From: CAZTNW01 sp964614945
GTDB taxonomy: Bacteria; Caldisericota; JANLFM01
Direction of reading: 5' to 3'
Assembly (NCBI GenBank): GCA_964614945.1
Contig: CAZTNW010000001.1
Location: 1-64,000, forward strand
Length of the DNA: 64,000 nucleotides
The position numbers were made by a program, and so were the translations under genes. Below are positions 6,921 through 16,495 of this stretch, in pieces; position 1 is the stretch's first letter, and each line of letters starts with the position of its first letter. The notes under the pieces were generated by a model. It did no database searches, was not told where the DNA came from, and saw only the letters and a program-made list of their open reading frames with translations.

Positions 6921-8375
6921 ATGAAGGCAAGACTGATTGCGCAACAATTTAATTGGATTAAGGTGGGCGGGGATCTGGAAAGAGAAATTGGCGGCTGCTC
7001 GTCCGATTCCCGCAGCCTTGAGGCGGGAGATATATTTATCTGCTTTCCGGGCACGCGATTCGACGGACACGATTACGTGCAGAAGGCATTGCAACGGGGG
7101 GCAGCTGCCTTCGTGTGCGAGAGACCAGTCGATCTTCCGCCGGGGACGCCATTCTTCTTAACGGAAAACACACGCTCGATCGCCGGCCCTCTGGCCTCTT
7201 TTATCTACGACCATCCCTCCTGCAAAATGCAGGTCCTGGGCGTAACCGGCACAAGTGGAAAAACTACCACTACTTATTTCCTGCGCCAGATACTTATGGA
7301 GGCGGGGAAAACGGTGGAATTGGTCGGCTCTCTCAATCCGACGCCTGAGTTTCCCTTTCACACCACACCTGAAGCACCCGCACTGCAGAAGAGGTTATTT
7401 CAGCTCCAGCAGAGGGGAGTGGAGTACGCCATAATCGAGGTCTCCTCTCACGCTGTTCAATTCAAGAGGATCGCCGGAGTGCATTTTTCCGGAGCTATCC
7501 TCACCAATCTTTATCGCGATCACCTTGACCTTCACGGTACGGAAGAGGCATACGCCCGAACGAAACTGTCCTTTCTCCTCTCCCTGGAAGGGACCGGACC
7601 TGTTGCCATTAATAGGGACTTTCCCCGCAGCCCGCTCTTTTTAGAAGCCTGTTCCTCCTTCGCTCATTCGTTCTCTCTGTCCGGGGAGGCTGATGTCCGG
7701 GGACTTATCCTATCTCATGTGCCAGGGAGACAGGAGATGGAAGTCTCCTTTCCTACCGAGCAGATACGCTGCTCAATTCAGCTCCCTGGGACGGTGAATC
7801 TTTCCAACGCCCTCGCCGCCATGACCTTGCTCTACTTTCTGGATTTTGAACCGCACCTCCTCGCCCGCGGAGCATCCCGGCTCGAGGGGGTAGCGGGCAG
7901 ATACCAGATTGTGGACACCGTCCGGGGAGGGAAAATAGTTGTCGACTTTGCGCATACCCCGGTGGCCCTGAGGAAAATACTCCAGGACGCGAGGAAGTGG
8001 GGAAAGAAGGTCATCTTGCTCTTCGGTTGTGTGGGAGCAGGCGACAGGGGGAAAAGGAGAGAGATGGGTGAGATCGCGGCTGCAGGTGCAGACCTAATCT
8101 TCATCAGCACGGACGACCCTCGCGGCGAGGATCCTGCGCAGATCGCCGAAGAAATTGAAGCTGGCCTGGTGGCCACAGGGAAAAGAAAAGGAGAGGATTA
8201 CATTATCGAATTAGAACGCAAGATCGCAATTGAGAAGGCGATAGAAGCGCTCGGGGCGGATGAAATCCTTGTTATTGCCGGTCGCGGACACGAGTGCTAC
8301 CAGAGATTCGGAGAGAGGCTTGTCTACCTGGATGATCTCGAAGAGGTGAGGCGCTTAACCGAATGCTTAACCTGA
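6921..8375 (+). CDS. murE: UDP-MurNAc-tripeptide synthetase MurE
   Basis: A 484-residue Mur ligase with the ATP-binding loop GTSGKTTTT (110-118) and the C-terminal domain ending IAGRGHE. It adds the third amino acid to UDP-MurNAc-L-Ala-D-Glu. The substrate loop reads DDPR (398-401). The Arg of DNPR/DDPR motifs binds meso-diaminopimelate, whereas lysine-adding enzymes lack it, so I infer mDAP peptidoglycan. Overlaps murF by 13 bases. Confidence 0.96.
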   Translation: MKARLIAQQFNWIKVGGDLEREIGGCSSDSRSLEAGDIFICFPGTRFDGHDYVQKALQRGAAAFVCERPVDLPPGTPFFLTENTRSIAGPLASFIYDHPSCKMQVLGVTGTSGKTTTTYFLRQILMEAGKTVELVGSLNPTPEFPFHTTPEAPALQKRLFQLQQRGVEYAIIEVSSHAVQFKRIAGVHFSGAILTNLYRDHLDLHGTEEAYARTKLSFLLSLEGTGPVAINRDFPRSPLFLEACSSFAHSFSLSGEADVRGLILSHVPGRQEMEVSFPTEQIRCSIQLPGTVNLSNALAAMTLLYFLDFEPHLLARGASRLEGVAGRYQIVDTVRGGKIVVDFAHTPVALRKILQDARKWGKKVILLFGCVGAGDRGKRREMGEIAAAGADLIFISTDDPRGEDPAQIAEEIEAGLVATGKRKGEDYIIELERKIAIEKAIEALGADEILVIAGRGHECYQRFGERLVYLDDLEEVRRLTECLT

Positions 8376-9745
8376 GTTTAGGCCAGATTTCCCTCATCAG
8401 TGCAGGAAACCTCGCCGGAGACAGCAATGTCCTGGCTACATCGGTCGCGATTGACTCCCGGCAAGTGCAGGCCGGTGCAATCTTTTTCTGCCTTAAAGGA
8501 CAGCATACGGACGGACATCTTTATCTGACCGAAGCCTTCGAGAGGGGAGCCGTTGCTGCCATAGTGGAACGAGATGTTATTTCTCCTCCGGGACTTCACC
8601 TGATCCACGTATCCTCTACCCGCCAGGCCCTGTTTCGCCTGGCGACTCACTGGCGATCGTCATTCCATCCGCTGACGGTGGCCATAACAGGGACCGTGGG
8701 GAAGACGACCACTAAAGAATTGATTTCCTTCTTGCTCGAGGAGAAAGCGCCAGTTTTGAAAAGCGCAGGCAATCAGAATACTGAGTACGGAATCCCGCTG
8801 ACCGTCTTTCGCCTGGAAGACCGCCATCAGTACCTAATTCTTGAATTGGCCCTTCAGGAACCCGGAGATATCAGCTTTCTGGCAGAGTTGGCACGGCCGC
8901 AAATCGGAGTTCTGACGGAGATCGGCCCAGCCCATCTTGAGTTTATGGGAAGCCTGGAAAAGATCCTGGAAGAGAAATGGAGCCTTTTTTCCTATCTGCC
9001 CGCAGATGCGGGCGTTGCCGTGCTCAACGGAGACAATCCGCTCATTCGTCGAAAAAGCCTTCCAGCTTGCTTAAGGGCTGTCTATTACTCCCTCGGGGGA
9101 GAGGGGGATGTTTCAGGGAAGCTTGTCGCCGAAGGGAACAAACCACGGATAGAAGTCAATGTGTTCGGTTCCACTGTCACGCTCAGCTTACCTTTTGCTG
9201 GAAGGCATTTTATAAAGGATTTTCTTGCCGCAGCCGCTGTCTGTTCCGTCCTTGGCCTGAACTTGAAGGGCCTCGCCGACAAGATAATGTCTTTTCCTAT
9301 TCCCCCTGGTAGAGGTCGAGTGATCTCGCTGAAAAAGGGAATTTCCCTGATCGATGATGCCTACAATGCCAACCCCCTTTCCAGCCTCGCTGCACTGGAA
9401 GATCTTTCTCGTAAGGAAGGAGGCCGGAAAATCGCCGTCCTCGCCGATATGCTCGAGTTGGGCGAGAATGCCCCCCTCTTTCATCAGGAGTTGGGCGCAG
9501 CCTGCCCTTCACTGGTTGACGAACTCTTCCTGTTCGGGTCGCTGGCCCTTGAAATTGGGAAAGGAGCTCTTGCCAATGGGATGCCGGCCTCTTCTGTCAG
9601 AAACTTCTTCTCCCGGGACGACCTGGTCAAGGCCCTGAGGAAATTTCTGAAGCCAGGGGATTGGATCCTCGTTAAAGGGTCTCGCGGTATGCAGATGAAT
9701 TCTGTCGTTAAACTGCTGGAGGGCGAAGAATATGACCTGGATTAA
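8363..9745 (+). CDS. murF: UDP-MurNAc-tripeptide:D-Ala-D-Ala ligase MurF
   Basis: A 460-residue Mur ligase with the loop GTVGKTTTK (110-118) and the MurF-type NQNTEYGIPLT motif. It adds D-Ala-D-Ala, finishing the cytoplasmic pentapeptide precursor. The ATG at 8363 lies inside the end of murE; the end overlaps mraY by 14 bases. All expected domains are present. Confidence 0.96.
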   Translation: MLNLSLGQISLISAGNLAGDSNVLATSVAIDSRQVQAGAIFFCLKGQHTDGHLYLTEAFERGAVAAIVERDVISPPGLHLIHVSSTRQALFRLATHWRSSFHPLTVAITGTVGKTTTKELISFLLEEKAPVLKSAGNQNTEYGIPLTVFRLEDRHQYLILELALQEPGDISFLAELARPQIGVLTEIGPAHLEFMGSLEKILEEKWSLFSYLPADAGVAVLNGDNPLIRRKSLPACLRAVYYSLGGEGDVSGKLVAEGNKPRIEVNVFGSTVTLSLPFAGRHFIKDFLAAAAVCSVLGLNLKGLADKIMSFPIPPGRGRVISLKKGISLIDDAYNANPLSSLAALEDLSRKEGGRKIAVLADMLELGENAPLFHQELGAACPSLVDELFLFGSLALEIGKGALANGMPASSVRNFFSRDDLVKALRKFLKPGDWILVKGSRGMQMNSVVKLLEGEEYDLD

Positions 9746-10667
9746 AATTTTAGCTGTGTCGTTCTTTTTGTCACTACTGGCTCTGCCTTACTTGATACAA
9801 TTCCTGCGCCGGCAGCAACTCCTCATCTATGTTCGGCAGGAAGTGACGGAACACGCACAGAAGACCGGCACGCCAAAAGCGGGGGGTCTGTTATTCCTCG
9901 TCATCCCCTTTTGTGCCTGCCTGCTCTATCGCCCCTCGCTCGAGGTATGGGCCCTGCTTATCCTTTTCCTCGGCTCGGGGCTGATCGGGTTCGTCGATGA
10001 TTGGCTTTCCTCCCGCTCGAAAAGCTCTTTAGGCCTGAAAGCCCGCTACAAGATCCTCCTGCAGTTGATTCCAGCTCTTATTTTTACCTTCATGACCTTG
10101 AAGTTCTCCTCCGTCTGGATACCTTTCATTCCCCCCCTGGACATCGGCTGGGTTTACCTACCCCTATCCCTGATCGTTATTATCTCCTCCGTAAATTCTG
10201 TTAATTTGACTGACGGAGCCGATGGATTGGCCACAAGCGTATTCCTAACAGTGCTCTTGGCTCTGACGATCGTCGCCTACCTACAAGGACAGCTTGGCTT
10301 ATTTCCTTTCATCTGCAGTCTGACCGGCGTCCTTGGGGGATTTCTCTGGTACAATACTCACCCGGCGTCCGTGATCATGGGGGATACGGGTGCACTGGCT
10401 TTAGGAGCGGCTATGGCCGGATTGAGCCTCATCCTCCACATTCCTCTTTTTCTGCCCTTTATCGCAGTAATTTTCGTGATCGAGACCATTTCCGACATTT
10501 TGCAGATCATGTATTTCCGCTACACCGGGGGAAAGCGCTTCTTTAAGAGGGCTCCCCTCCATCATCATTTTCAGTTGTCGGGCTGGAGCGAGACCCAGAT
10601 CGTGGTAAGATTCTCACTTTTTAACCTGTTTTTTATAGGCTTGGCCTTTCTCTTTATCTGGGTTTAA
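9732..10667 (+). CDS. mraY: Phospho-MurNAc-pentapeptide transferase MraY
   Basis: A 311-residue polytopic membrane enzyme that makes lipid I from UDP-MurNAc-pentapeptide and undecaprenyl phosphate. It keeps the signature regions HAQKTGTPKAGG, NLTDGADGLATS (with the catalytic Asp residues) and the HHHFQLSGWSETQIVVRF stretch. The family often begins its first motif HLKKAGTPTMGG, so this copy is divergent there. GGAGG lies 9 bases before the ATG. Confidence 0.95.
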   Translation: MTWIKILAVSFFLSLLALPYLIQFLRRQQLLIYVRQEVTEHAQKTGTPKAGGLLFLVIPFCACLLYRPSLEVWALLILFLGSGLIGFVDDWLSSRSKSSLGLKARYKILLQLIPALIFTFMTLKFSSVWIPFIPPLDIGWVYLPLSLIVIISSVNSVNLTDGADGLATSVFLTVLLALTIVAYLQGQLGLFPFICSLTGVLGGFLWYNTHPASVIMGDTGALALGAAMAGLSLILHIPLFLPFIAVIFVIETISDILQIMYFRYTGGKRFFKRAPLHHHFQLSGWSETQIVVRFSLFNLFFIGLAFLFIWV

Positions 10668-10668
10668 G

Positions 10669-12030
10669 GTGAGAGAAAAAAGCTTCGCAATCATCGGAAT
10701 CGGGAAGAAGGGAAAATCAGGCTTAGCGGCCGCTATCGCCTTGAGAAAAGCCGGAATGAAGGTATTTCTCAGCGAATTGCAGCCGGAAGAATCTTTCCCT
10801 CAAGAGATTGAGGAATTGAGGGGCGCTGGGGTTGAATGGGAGGCCGGAGGCCACACGGATCGAGTTTTTTCTCAGGATGCCCTCGTCGTCTGCCCAGGTA
10901 TTCCCCGCGAAGCTCCTGTTTTGCTCGAAGCCAAGCGACGGAAAATCCCCGTTTTCAGTGAAATTGAAATCGCTTTTCGCCTGGCAAGAGCTCCTATCAT
11001 CGCTGTGACGGGAACTAACGGAAAAACTACCACCACAGCCCTGACGGCAGCAGTCCTCAAGCAGGGGACGAAAAAGGTGTATGTAGGGGGGAATATTGGA
11101 ATACCTCTTGTCAAAATTGCTCTTCAGGCCCTAGCGGGGTCACTCATTGTTGCTGAAATCGGCGCCCCTCAGCTTGAATTCATTCATAGCTTCCGCCCCT
11201 ACATCAGCGTACTTCTAAACTTTTCTGAAGATCATCTCGATCGTTATAGAGAGATGGGGGAATATCGGAAGATCAAGAGCCGCATCGTTGAGTTTCAAAC
11301 AGAGAGCGACTGGGTTGTTCGCAATGCCGATGATGCCTGGGCCTCGACCGTTTCCTCTCGAGGCCGCTCCGTATTTTTTTCTGCATCCGCTCCCCTCGAA
11401 GAAGGCATGTTCCTCAAGAATAGTTATCTAACCTTGAGTCTTAATCGGAAACAAACTACCATCATGCGGCGGGAGAACCTTCCCTTAGTCGGCCTGGCTA
11501 ATGTGGAGAATGCCTTGGCAGCTGCGGCTGTGGGAACAATCCTTGGGCTTTCTCCTCGCAAGATAGCAGCCGGGCTGAAATCTTTTCCTGGTGTAGAGCA
11601 TCGTCTGGAATCAGTCGGAGAGATTCGGGGTATCCTTTGCCTTAATGATTCTTCTGCCACTAACCCTCTCTCTGCGATCAGGGCGATGGAATCCCTCAGG
11701 CGACCATTCGTTATTATCGCTGGCGGTAGCGACAAAGGTATGGATTTTCTTCAATTTGGGCAAGTGGTCAAGAAGCTGGCCCGCGCCGCAGTCCTCTTCG
11801 GCGCCACTCGCAAGAAGATCGCTCGCGCTCTTGAAGCGCAAGGGTTTTCAAATTTTCAAGAGGTAGAGGGAGAGCTTGAGGGGATTGTGGAGGCCGCTCT
11901 CAAGCTGGCACAGCGAGGGGACGCCATTCTGTTTTCTCCGGCCTGCGCCAGCTTCGACATGTTTCACGATTATGAGCATCGGGGAGAGTCCTTCAAGCGT
12001 ATCGTCAGGAGTATGAGGAAAGAGGAATGA
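10669..12030 (+). CDS. murD: UDP-MurNAc-L-Ala:D-Glu ligase MurD
   Basis: A 453-residue Mur ligase: N-terminal Rossmann-like domain (IIGIGKKGKSGLAAA), ATP loop GTNGKTTTT (115-123), and a C-terminal domain with LSPACASFDMF. It adds D-glutamate. It starts with GTG two bases after the mraY stop, without a clear Shine-Dalgarno sequence, so translation is probably coupled. Its stop overlaps ftsW. Confidence 0.95.
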   Translation: MREKSFAIIGIGKKGKSGLAAAIALRKAGMKVFLSELQPEESFPQEIEELRGAGVEWEAGGHTDRVFSQDALVVCPGIPREAPVLLEAKRRKIPVFSEIEIAFRLARAPIIAVTGTNGKTTTTALTAAVLKQGTKKVYVGGNIGIPLVKIALQALAGSLIVAEIGAPQLEFIHSFRPYISVLLNFSEDHLDRYREMGEYRKIKSRIVEFQTESDWVVRNADDAWASTVSSRGRSVFFSASAPLEEGMFLKNSYLTLSLNRKQTTIMRRENLPLVGLANVENALAAAAVGTILGLSPRKIAAGLKSFPGVEHRLESVGEIRGILCLNDSSATNPLSAIRAMESLRRPFVIIAGGSDKGMDFLQFGQVVKKLARAAVLFGATRKKIARALEAQGFSNFQEVEGELEGIVEAALKLAQRGDAILFSPACASFDMFHDYEHRGESFKRIVRSMRKEE

Positions 12031-13115
12031 AGAGCCGAGTGGCCTATGTCTTTGGTTTGATGCTTGCTCTCTGTGCAGTAGGCTTGCTTTTTGTGGGCAG
12101 CGCCAGTTCCTGGATCTCCCTGCGCGATTACGGGGATGCCTTTCACCTGTTGAAAAGACAGGCTCTTTTCTTTGCAGCCGGCCTCTTATCTTTCTTCATC
12201 GCTCTGTGCACGCCGACGACTTTTCTGAGAAGAAAAGCGGTCTGGATTTTTGCCTTTTCCTGTCTCGCCATGTTCCTGCTTTTTACCCCTCTGGCAGTGG
12301 AATCAGGTGGCTCAAAACGATGGTTGACGTTTCTTGGCGGAATACTGCAGCCCTCAGAGTTTCTCAAGATCGGTTCAGTAATTTTTCTCTCCGCAGTGCT
12401 ACACACTCTGCTTGAGCGAAAGGTTCAACCTGTAATATGGCTGTTTGCTCTCCTCATTAGTTGCTTGCCCGTTTGCCTTGTCGCTCTGGAACCTGATCTT
12501 GGTTCGACTGCTGTCATAGTATTCGTTTTTTTCACTCTTTTCTTCCTTGCGGGCACAGCTCCGCGCTATCTCATAGCGGGCGTAGGAGTGTTCGGAGGTA
12601 CACTGACCGTACTTGCTCTGTTATTTCCTTATGCCAGGAATAGGATCCTTTCTTTCATGAATCCCTATTTAGATCCTGCAGGAACGGGTTATAACCAAAT
12701 ACAATCTCTTTTGGCCTTCGGCACCGGCGGCCTCTGGGGGGTTGGATTAGGGATGTCTCGGCAGAAATTTCAATGGCTGCCTCAGGCGCATAATGACTTC
12801 ATCTTCGCGATTATCGCCGAAGAAATCGGGCTCCTGGGGGTTGTGGTTCTCATTGTCCTTTTCCTCGCCCTATCTCTTGTAGGCTACGGCCTTGCTTTTC
12901 GGGCTCGGTCAATGTTCGTCCGCCTTCTGACTGGTGGCCTTACCTCTCTTATCGTTTTCCAGGCCATCATTCACATTGCTGTTTCTACAAGTTCCTTACC
13001 CATTACCGGCATTACTCTGCCTTTTATCAGTTACGGCGGAAGCTCTCTTGTCGCCTCCATGACCGCATGCGGGATCCTGGCGCGGATAGCGAGAGAAGAG
13101 GTAGCAACAAAATGA
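12027..13115 (+). CDS. ftsW: Lipid II polymerase FtsW (SEDS family)
   Basis: A 362-residue SEDS membrane protein with about ten hydrophobic segments, the conserved GGSKRWLTFLGGILQPSEF region, and near the end GITLPFISYGGSSL. FtsW is the septal glycosyltransferase that pairs with FtsI. The choice of FtsW over RodA or SpoVE rests on its place between murD and murG. Confidence 0.94.
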   Translation: MKSRVAYVFGLMLALCAVGLLFVGSASSWISLRDYGDAFHLLKRQALFFAAGLLSFFIALCTPTTFLRRKAVWIFAFSCLAMFLLFTPLAVESGGSKRWLTFLGGILQPSEFLKIGSVIFLSAVLHTLLERKVQPVIWLFALLISCLPVCLVALEPDLGSTAVIVFVFFTLFFLAGTAPRYLIAGVGVFGGTLTVLALLFPYARNRILSFMNPYLDPAGTGYNQIQSLLAFGTGGLWGVGLGMSRQKFQWLPQAHNDFIFAIIAEEIGLLGVVVLIVLFLALSLVGYGLAFRARSMFVRLLTGGLTSLIVFQAIIHIAVSTSSLPITGITLPFISYGGSSLVASMTACGILARIAREEVATK

Positions 13116-14197
13116 GGATCGTCTTTAGCGCTGGCGGTACCGGCGGGCATATTTTTCCTCTGCTCGCTCTTTATACTGCGCTACAGAAGAGATGCCTGCA
13201 AGGTAAGTTTTATTTTGTCGGTCCCTCAGGTGAAAGAGAGAGGGAACAAAGCGAGGAGGTCGGACTTCCTTTTTTTGGTTTCATTAGGCAGAGCAATAGG
13301 AGAGAGAATGTTTTACAAATCGCCTGGGCTTTAGCCCTTATTTTTGTAGCTTTCTTCCGCTGTCTTTTTCTATTTCTCAGATTGAAGCCGGACCTTGTCA
13401 TAGGAGGTGGGGGCTATGCCAGCCTTCCTGCTCTCTGCGCAGCCTTCGCGCTGCGTAGACGTTTTATCCTGCTTGAGCAGAACATGGTGCCGGGCAAGGT
13501 TACCCGGTTTTTTGCTCGTTTTTCCCATGCTGTTTTTTTCAGCTTTCCGGGCTCAGAAAAGGGTATTGCGGCTAAGAAGAAACTGGTTTTCGGTAATCCA
13601 GTGCGCGAGGATCTGGTTTACGGTAAAGAAGAAGCGCGGGAGCAGCTCTCCGTTGAATTCACCCGCCAACTGGTCGTGCTTGTGGGTGGAAGTAGGGGAG
13701 CGAAAGCCTTGAATCAAGCTGCAGTGGATTTTGTTCCTCGCTTGATCAGTCGCTTCCCGAACCTCTCCATTTTCTGGGTGACCGGGGAGGAACAGTTCGG
13801 GGAAATTTCCCGGAAAACGGAGGGTTTGCGCCCGGATCTGATCCTGGTGCCTTTTGAAAAGAAACTTCCCGTCTGGTTATCTGCTGCCGATCTCTATGTG
13901 GGACGCGCCGGCGCGGGTCTCATAAGCGAGGTCATGGCCTGTGGGTTGCCCTCGGTTCTTATTCCCTATCCCTTTGCGACTGACAACCACCAGCTGGCAA
14001 ATGCCACCTATTTGGAACAGAACGGGGCCTGTGTTGTCCTCAAGGAGGAGAGGCTAAGCGATCTGGCGGCGGAAATCGAGAGACTGTTGACCTTTCCCCG
14101 ACCTTTGAGAGAGATGCGGGAAAGATTGTTGCAGTTAGGCCGATCGAGGGCTGCAAGTGATATTGCTGATTGGATTAGAAAGACGGTGGGAGAGTGA
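13112..14197 (+). CDS. murG: UDP-GlcNAc:lipid I GlcNAc transferase MurG
   Basis: A 361-residue GT-B glycosyltransferase that converts lipid I into lipid II at the inner membrane face. It has the N-terminal GGTGGH loop (8-13), a second glycine loop GGSRGAKALN, and the donor-binding RAGAGLISEVMACGLPSVLIPYP region. The start is the ATG at 13112 overlapping the ftsW stop; the frame opens further up but that part lies inside ftsW. Confidence 0.95.
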   Translation: MRIVFSAGGTGGHIFPLLALYTALQKRCLQGKFYFVGPSGEREREQSEEVGLPFFGFIRQSNRRENVLQIAWALALIFVAFFRCLFLFLRLKPDLVIGGGGYASLPALCAAFALRRRFILLEQNMVPGKVTRFFARFSHAVFFSFPGSEKGIAAKKKLVFGNPVREDLVYGKEEAREQLSVEFTRQLVVLVGGSRGAKALNQAAVDFVPRLISRFPNLSIFWVTGEEQFGEISRKTEGLRPDLILVPFEKKLPVWLSAADLYVGRAGAGLISEVMACGLPSVLIPYPFATDNHQLANATYLEQNGACVVLKEERLSDLAAEIERLLTFPRPLREMRERLLQLGRSRAASDIADWIRKTVGE

Positions 14198-15540
14198 ACT
14201 TGCTTCCCAGGAGAATTCATCTGTTGGGTATTGCCGGAGCGGGAATGACAGCGCTTGCGATACTGTTGCGGGAGAGAGGCCATGAGGTCACTGGATCGGA
14301 TCCGGCGATTACGCCCGGGCAATCTGAGATGTTCAAGCGGATGGGCATCGCGGCCTTTCCTTTTGAACGGTCCGAATCCATTGAGGGGAAGGAAATGGTC
14401 GTTATTTCTTCGGCAATCCGGGGAGATCATGTAGAGTTGCGCGCTGCCCTGAAGAAGGAGATTCCCATCTGGCATCGAGTCGATCTACTCGTCCGACTGG
14501 CGGAAGGAAAAAAATTACTGGCAGTGGCGGGCACCCACGGAAAGGGAACTACCGCCGCGATGCTGGCCCATATCCTGGAAAATCAGCAGTGCTTCCCCTC
14601 ACTCGCTAACGGGGCTGACCTTATCAATTACGGCCGCCGCGCCTGGTGGGGAAACGGAGAATATTTCGTTATGGAGACGGACGAGAGCGACGGTTCCTTT
14701 TTGAAATTGAATCCTTGGGCATCGATTATTACAAATATTGACCGGGATCACCTGAGTTTCTGGGGAAGTCTGGAAAATCTGACGAAGGGATTCCGTCAGT
14801 TCGCCTCACAGGTGAGGGGTCCCTTGGTAGTTTGCGATGAGGTCCGGGAGCTTAATTTGCCGGGAAAAACGATCAGGTACGGAGAAGACCCTGAGAGCAC
14901 TTTTTATGTTGACAGTCTAAGAGAGGCCGAAGGCGGAACAACGACCATGGTCAGGACGCGAAGAGAGAAAGTTGAGCTTTTTGTTCCTCTGTGGGGGCGG
15001 CATAACGCCTTGAATGCGGTGGGGGCAATGGCCCTGGCTTCTTTTAGCGGTATTGATTCGCAAGAATCTGCAGAGGCACTTCGCTCTTTTAAGGGTATCC
15101 GCAGGCGGCTAGAGAGGAAAGGGGAGGCGGGTGGGATTCTGATCGTCGATGATCATGCCGATCACCCCACGGAAATTTCTCGCTCCATTTCAGCGCTTCT
15201 GCCCTTAGGGCGGCCCATCGTTGCTGTTATTCAGCCACACAGATTTTCCCGCGTGCGCTCCCTTCTTACGGAATACGGCCCTGCCTTCGCCGGCTGCAGA
15301 ATAGTTATTGTCTTGCCTATTTTTTCCGCCGGGGAATCCTTGAGTTTCCAGTTGACGGGCAGGGAGGTTTTCGATGTCATTCATCGGGAGTTGCCCGAGA
15401 AGGAAATCTTCTTTTCAAATCCGGCAGAACTCTTTAAACTTTTAAAAATGAAATTGAAAAAAGGAGACGCCCTACTCTTTCTTGGCCCCGGAGATATTGC
15501 TAGCCTGGCCGATCAGGCTTTTAGGAGATTACATGAATGA
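14194..15540 (+). CDS. murC: UDP-MurNAc:L-Ala ligase MurC, with altered ATP loop
   Basis: A 448-residue Mur ligase with the MurC opening HLLGIAGAGMTALA and the ETDESDGSFL and TNIDRDHL motifs. It attaches the first L-Ala to UDP-MurNAc. The ATP loop reads GTHGKGTTAA (113-122): the Thr normally after the invariant Lys is Gly at 118, checked in the DNA (AAG GGA ACT). The rest is intact, so I take it as the functional MurC; the loop-shifted T119 might substitute. It starts with GTG overlapping murG. Mpl is less likely in this context. Confidence 0.92.
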   Translation: MNLLPRRIHLLGIAGAGMTALAILLRERGHEVTGSDPAITPGQSEMFKRMGIAAFPFERSESIEGKEMVVISSAIRGDHVELRAALKKEIPIWHRVDLLVRLAEGKKLLAVAGTHGKGTTAAMLAHILENQQCFPSLANGADLINYGRRAWWGNGEYFVMETDESDGSFLKLNPWASIITNIDRDHLSFWGSLENLTKGFRQFASQVRGPLVVCDEVRELNLPGKTIRYGEDPESTFYVDSLREAEGGTTTMVRTRREKVELFVPLWGRHNALNAVGAMALASFSGIDSQESAEALRSFKGIRRRLERKGEAGGILIVDDHADHPTEISRSISALLPLGRPIVAVIQPHRFSRVRSLLTEYGPAFAGCRIVIVLPIFSAGESLSFQLTGREVFDVIHRELPEKEIFFSNPAELFKLLKMKLKKGDALLFLGPGDIASLADQAFRRLHE

Positions 15541-16495
15541 GCAGATAAAGCTGCCAAAGTCATTTAAGGGGCCTATATACACTCTGGAGCCCATGAATCT
15601 GCATACGACTTTTCGCATCGGCGGACCAGCCGATATCTTCTGTATTCCTCAAGATATAGAGGACCTTCTGACGGTAATCAGATTCGTGCGGGAAAGCGAG
15701 ATTCCATATTACATCACCGGGAATGGGAGCAACCTGCTCATCTCTGATTCAGGCTACCGCGGAGTAATGATCAAAATTGCCGGAGTCTTCGATGGCTTAC
15801 GTTTTGAAGGAGATCGGGCAATTTCAGGTGCTGGCACGGATTTGGCTTGCCTTATTCATCAGGCAGCCCGCCGCGGACTCTTCGGTTTGCCTTTTGCGGT
15901 GGGAATTCCTGGGACGGTGGCCGGAGCTGTCGTGATGAATGCTGGCTCAGCGACATTATTTATGGGAAAAAAAGTCGAGAAGGCACTGGTACTGGATTGC
16001 GAAGATTTGACGGTCAAAGAGATGAACAGGGAGGATCTCCGTTTCCAATACCGCAAAAGCATCGTCGGGGAAAGGCCCCTCATCATCCTGGAGGTAACCC
16101 TGGTGCTCGAGGAGGAGAAGCCCTCGGCCATTTTTGCTCGGATCCAGGAGCTCTTGGCGAGGCGCAAGGAGGTGCAGCCCTTGAGCTACCCCTCCGCCGG
16201 TAGCGTCTTTCGCAATCCTGCTAATACCTACGCGGGGAAATTAATTGAGGAGGCCGGCTGCAAGGGTTGGAGGGTAGGGGAGGCCATGGTTTCTCCTGTT
16301 CATGCCAACTTCATTGTTAATCTCGGAGCTGCTACGGCCACGCAGGTGCGCGTTTTGATGACCAAGGTACAACGAGCTGTACAGGAGAAATTCGCCGTAT
16401 GGTTGGAACCGGAATTGAAAATTCTGGGGCAATGGTCTCCGGATTATCTCGAACCGGAACAGAGCGAGAGCGAATGCGCTACTTTTTGCTTGTAA
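15533..16495 (+). CDS. murB: UDP-N-acetylenolpyruvoylglucosamine reductase MurB
   Basis: A 320-residue FAD enzyme that reduces UDP-GlcNAc-enolpyruvate to UDP-MurNAc. Visible motifs are NGSNLLISDSGYRG (FAD site), the catalytic Ser within SAGSVFRNP, HANFIVN, and the closing LEPELKILG with the conserved Glu. The ATG at 15533 follows AGGAG and overlaps the murC stop; the open frame further upstream lies inside murC. Confidence 0.95.
   Translation: MNEQIKLPKSFKGPIYTLEPMNLHTTFRIGGPADIFCIPQDIEDLLTVIRFVRESEIPYYITGNGSNLLISDSGYRGVMIKIAGVFDGLRFEGDRAISGAGTDLACLIHQAARRGLFGLPFAVGIPGTVAGAVVMNAGSATLFMGKKVEKALVLDCEDLTVKEMNREDLRFQYRKSIVGERPLIILEVTLVLEEEKPSAIFARIQELLARRKEVQPLSYPSAGSVFRNPANTYAGKLIEEAGCKGWRVGEAMVSPVHANFIVNLGAATATQVRVLMTKVQRAVQEKFAVWLEPELKILGQWSPDYLEPEQSESECATFCL

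Noticed and set aside
6432..7094. 220-codon antisense frame across ftsI and murE
   Set aside because: It crosses the junction of two clear plus-strand genes and shows no recognisable protein features.
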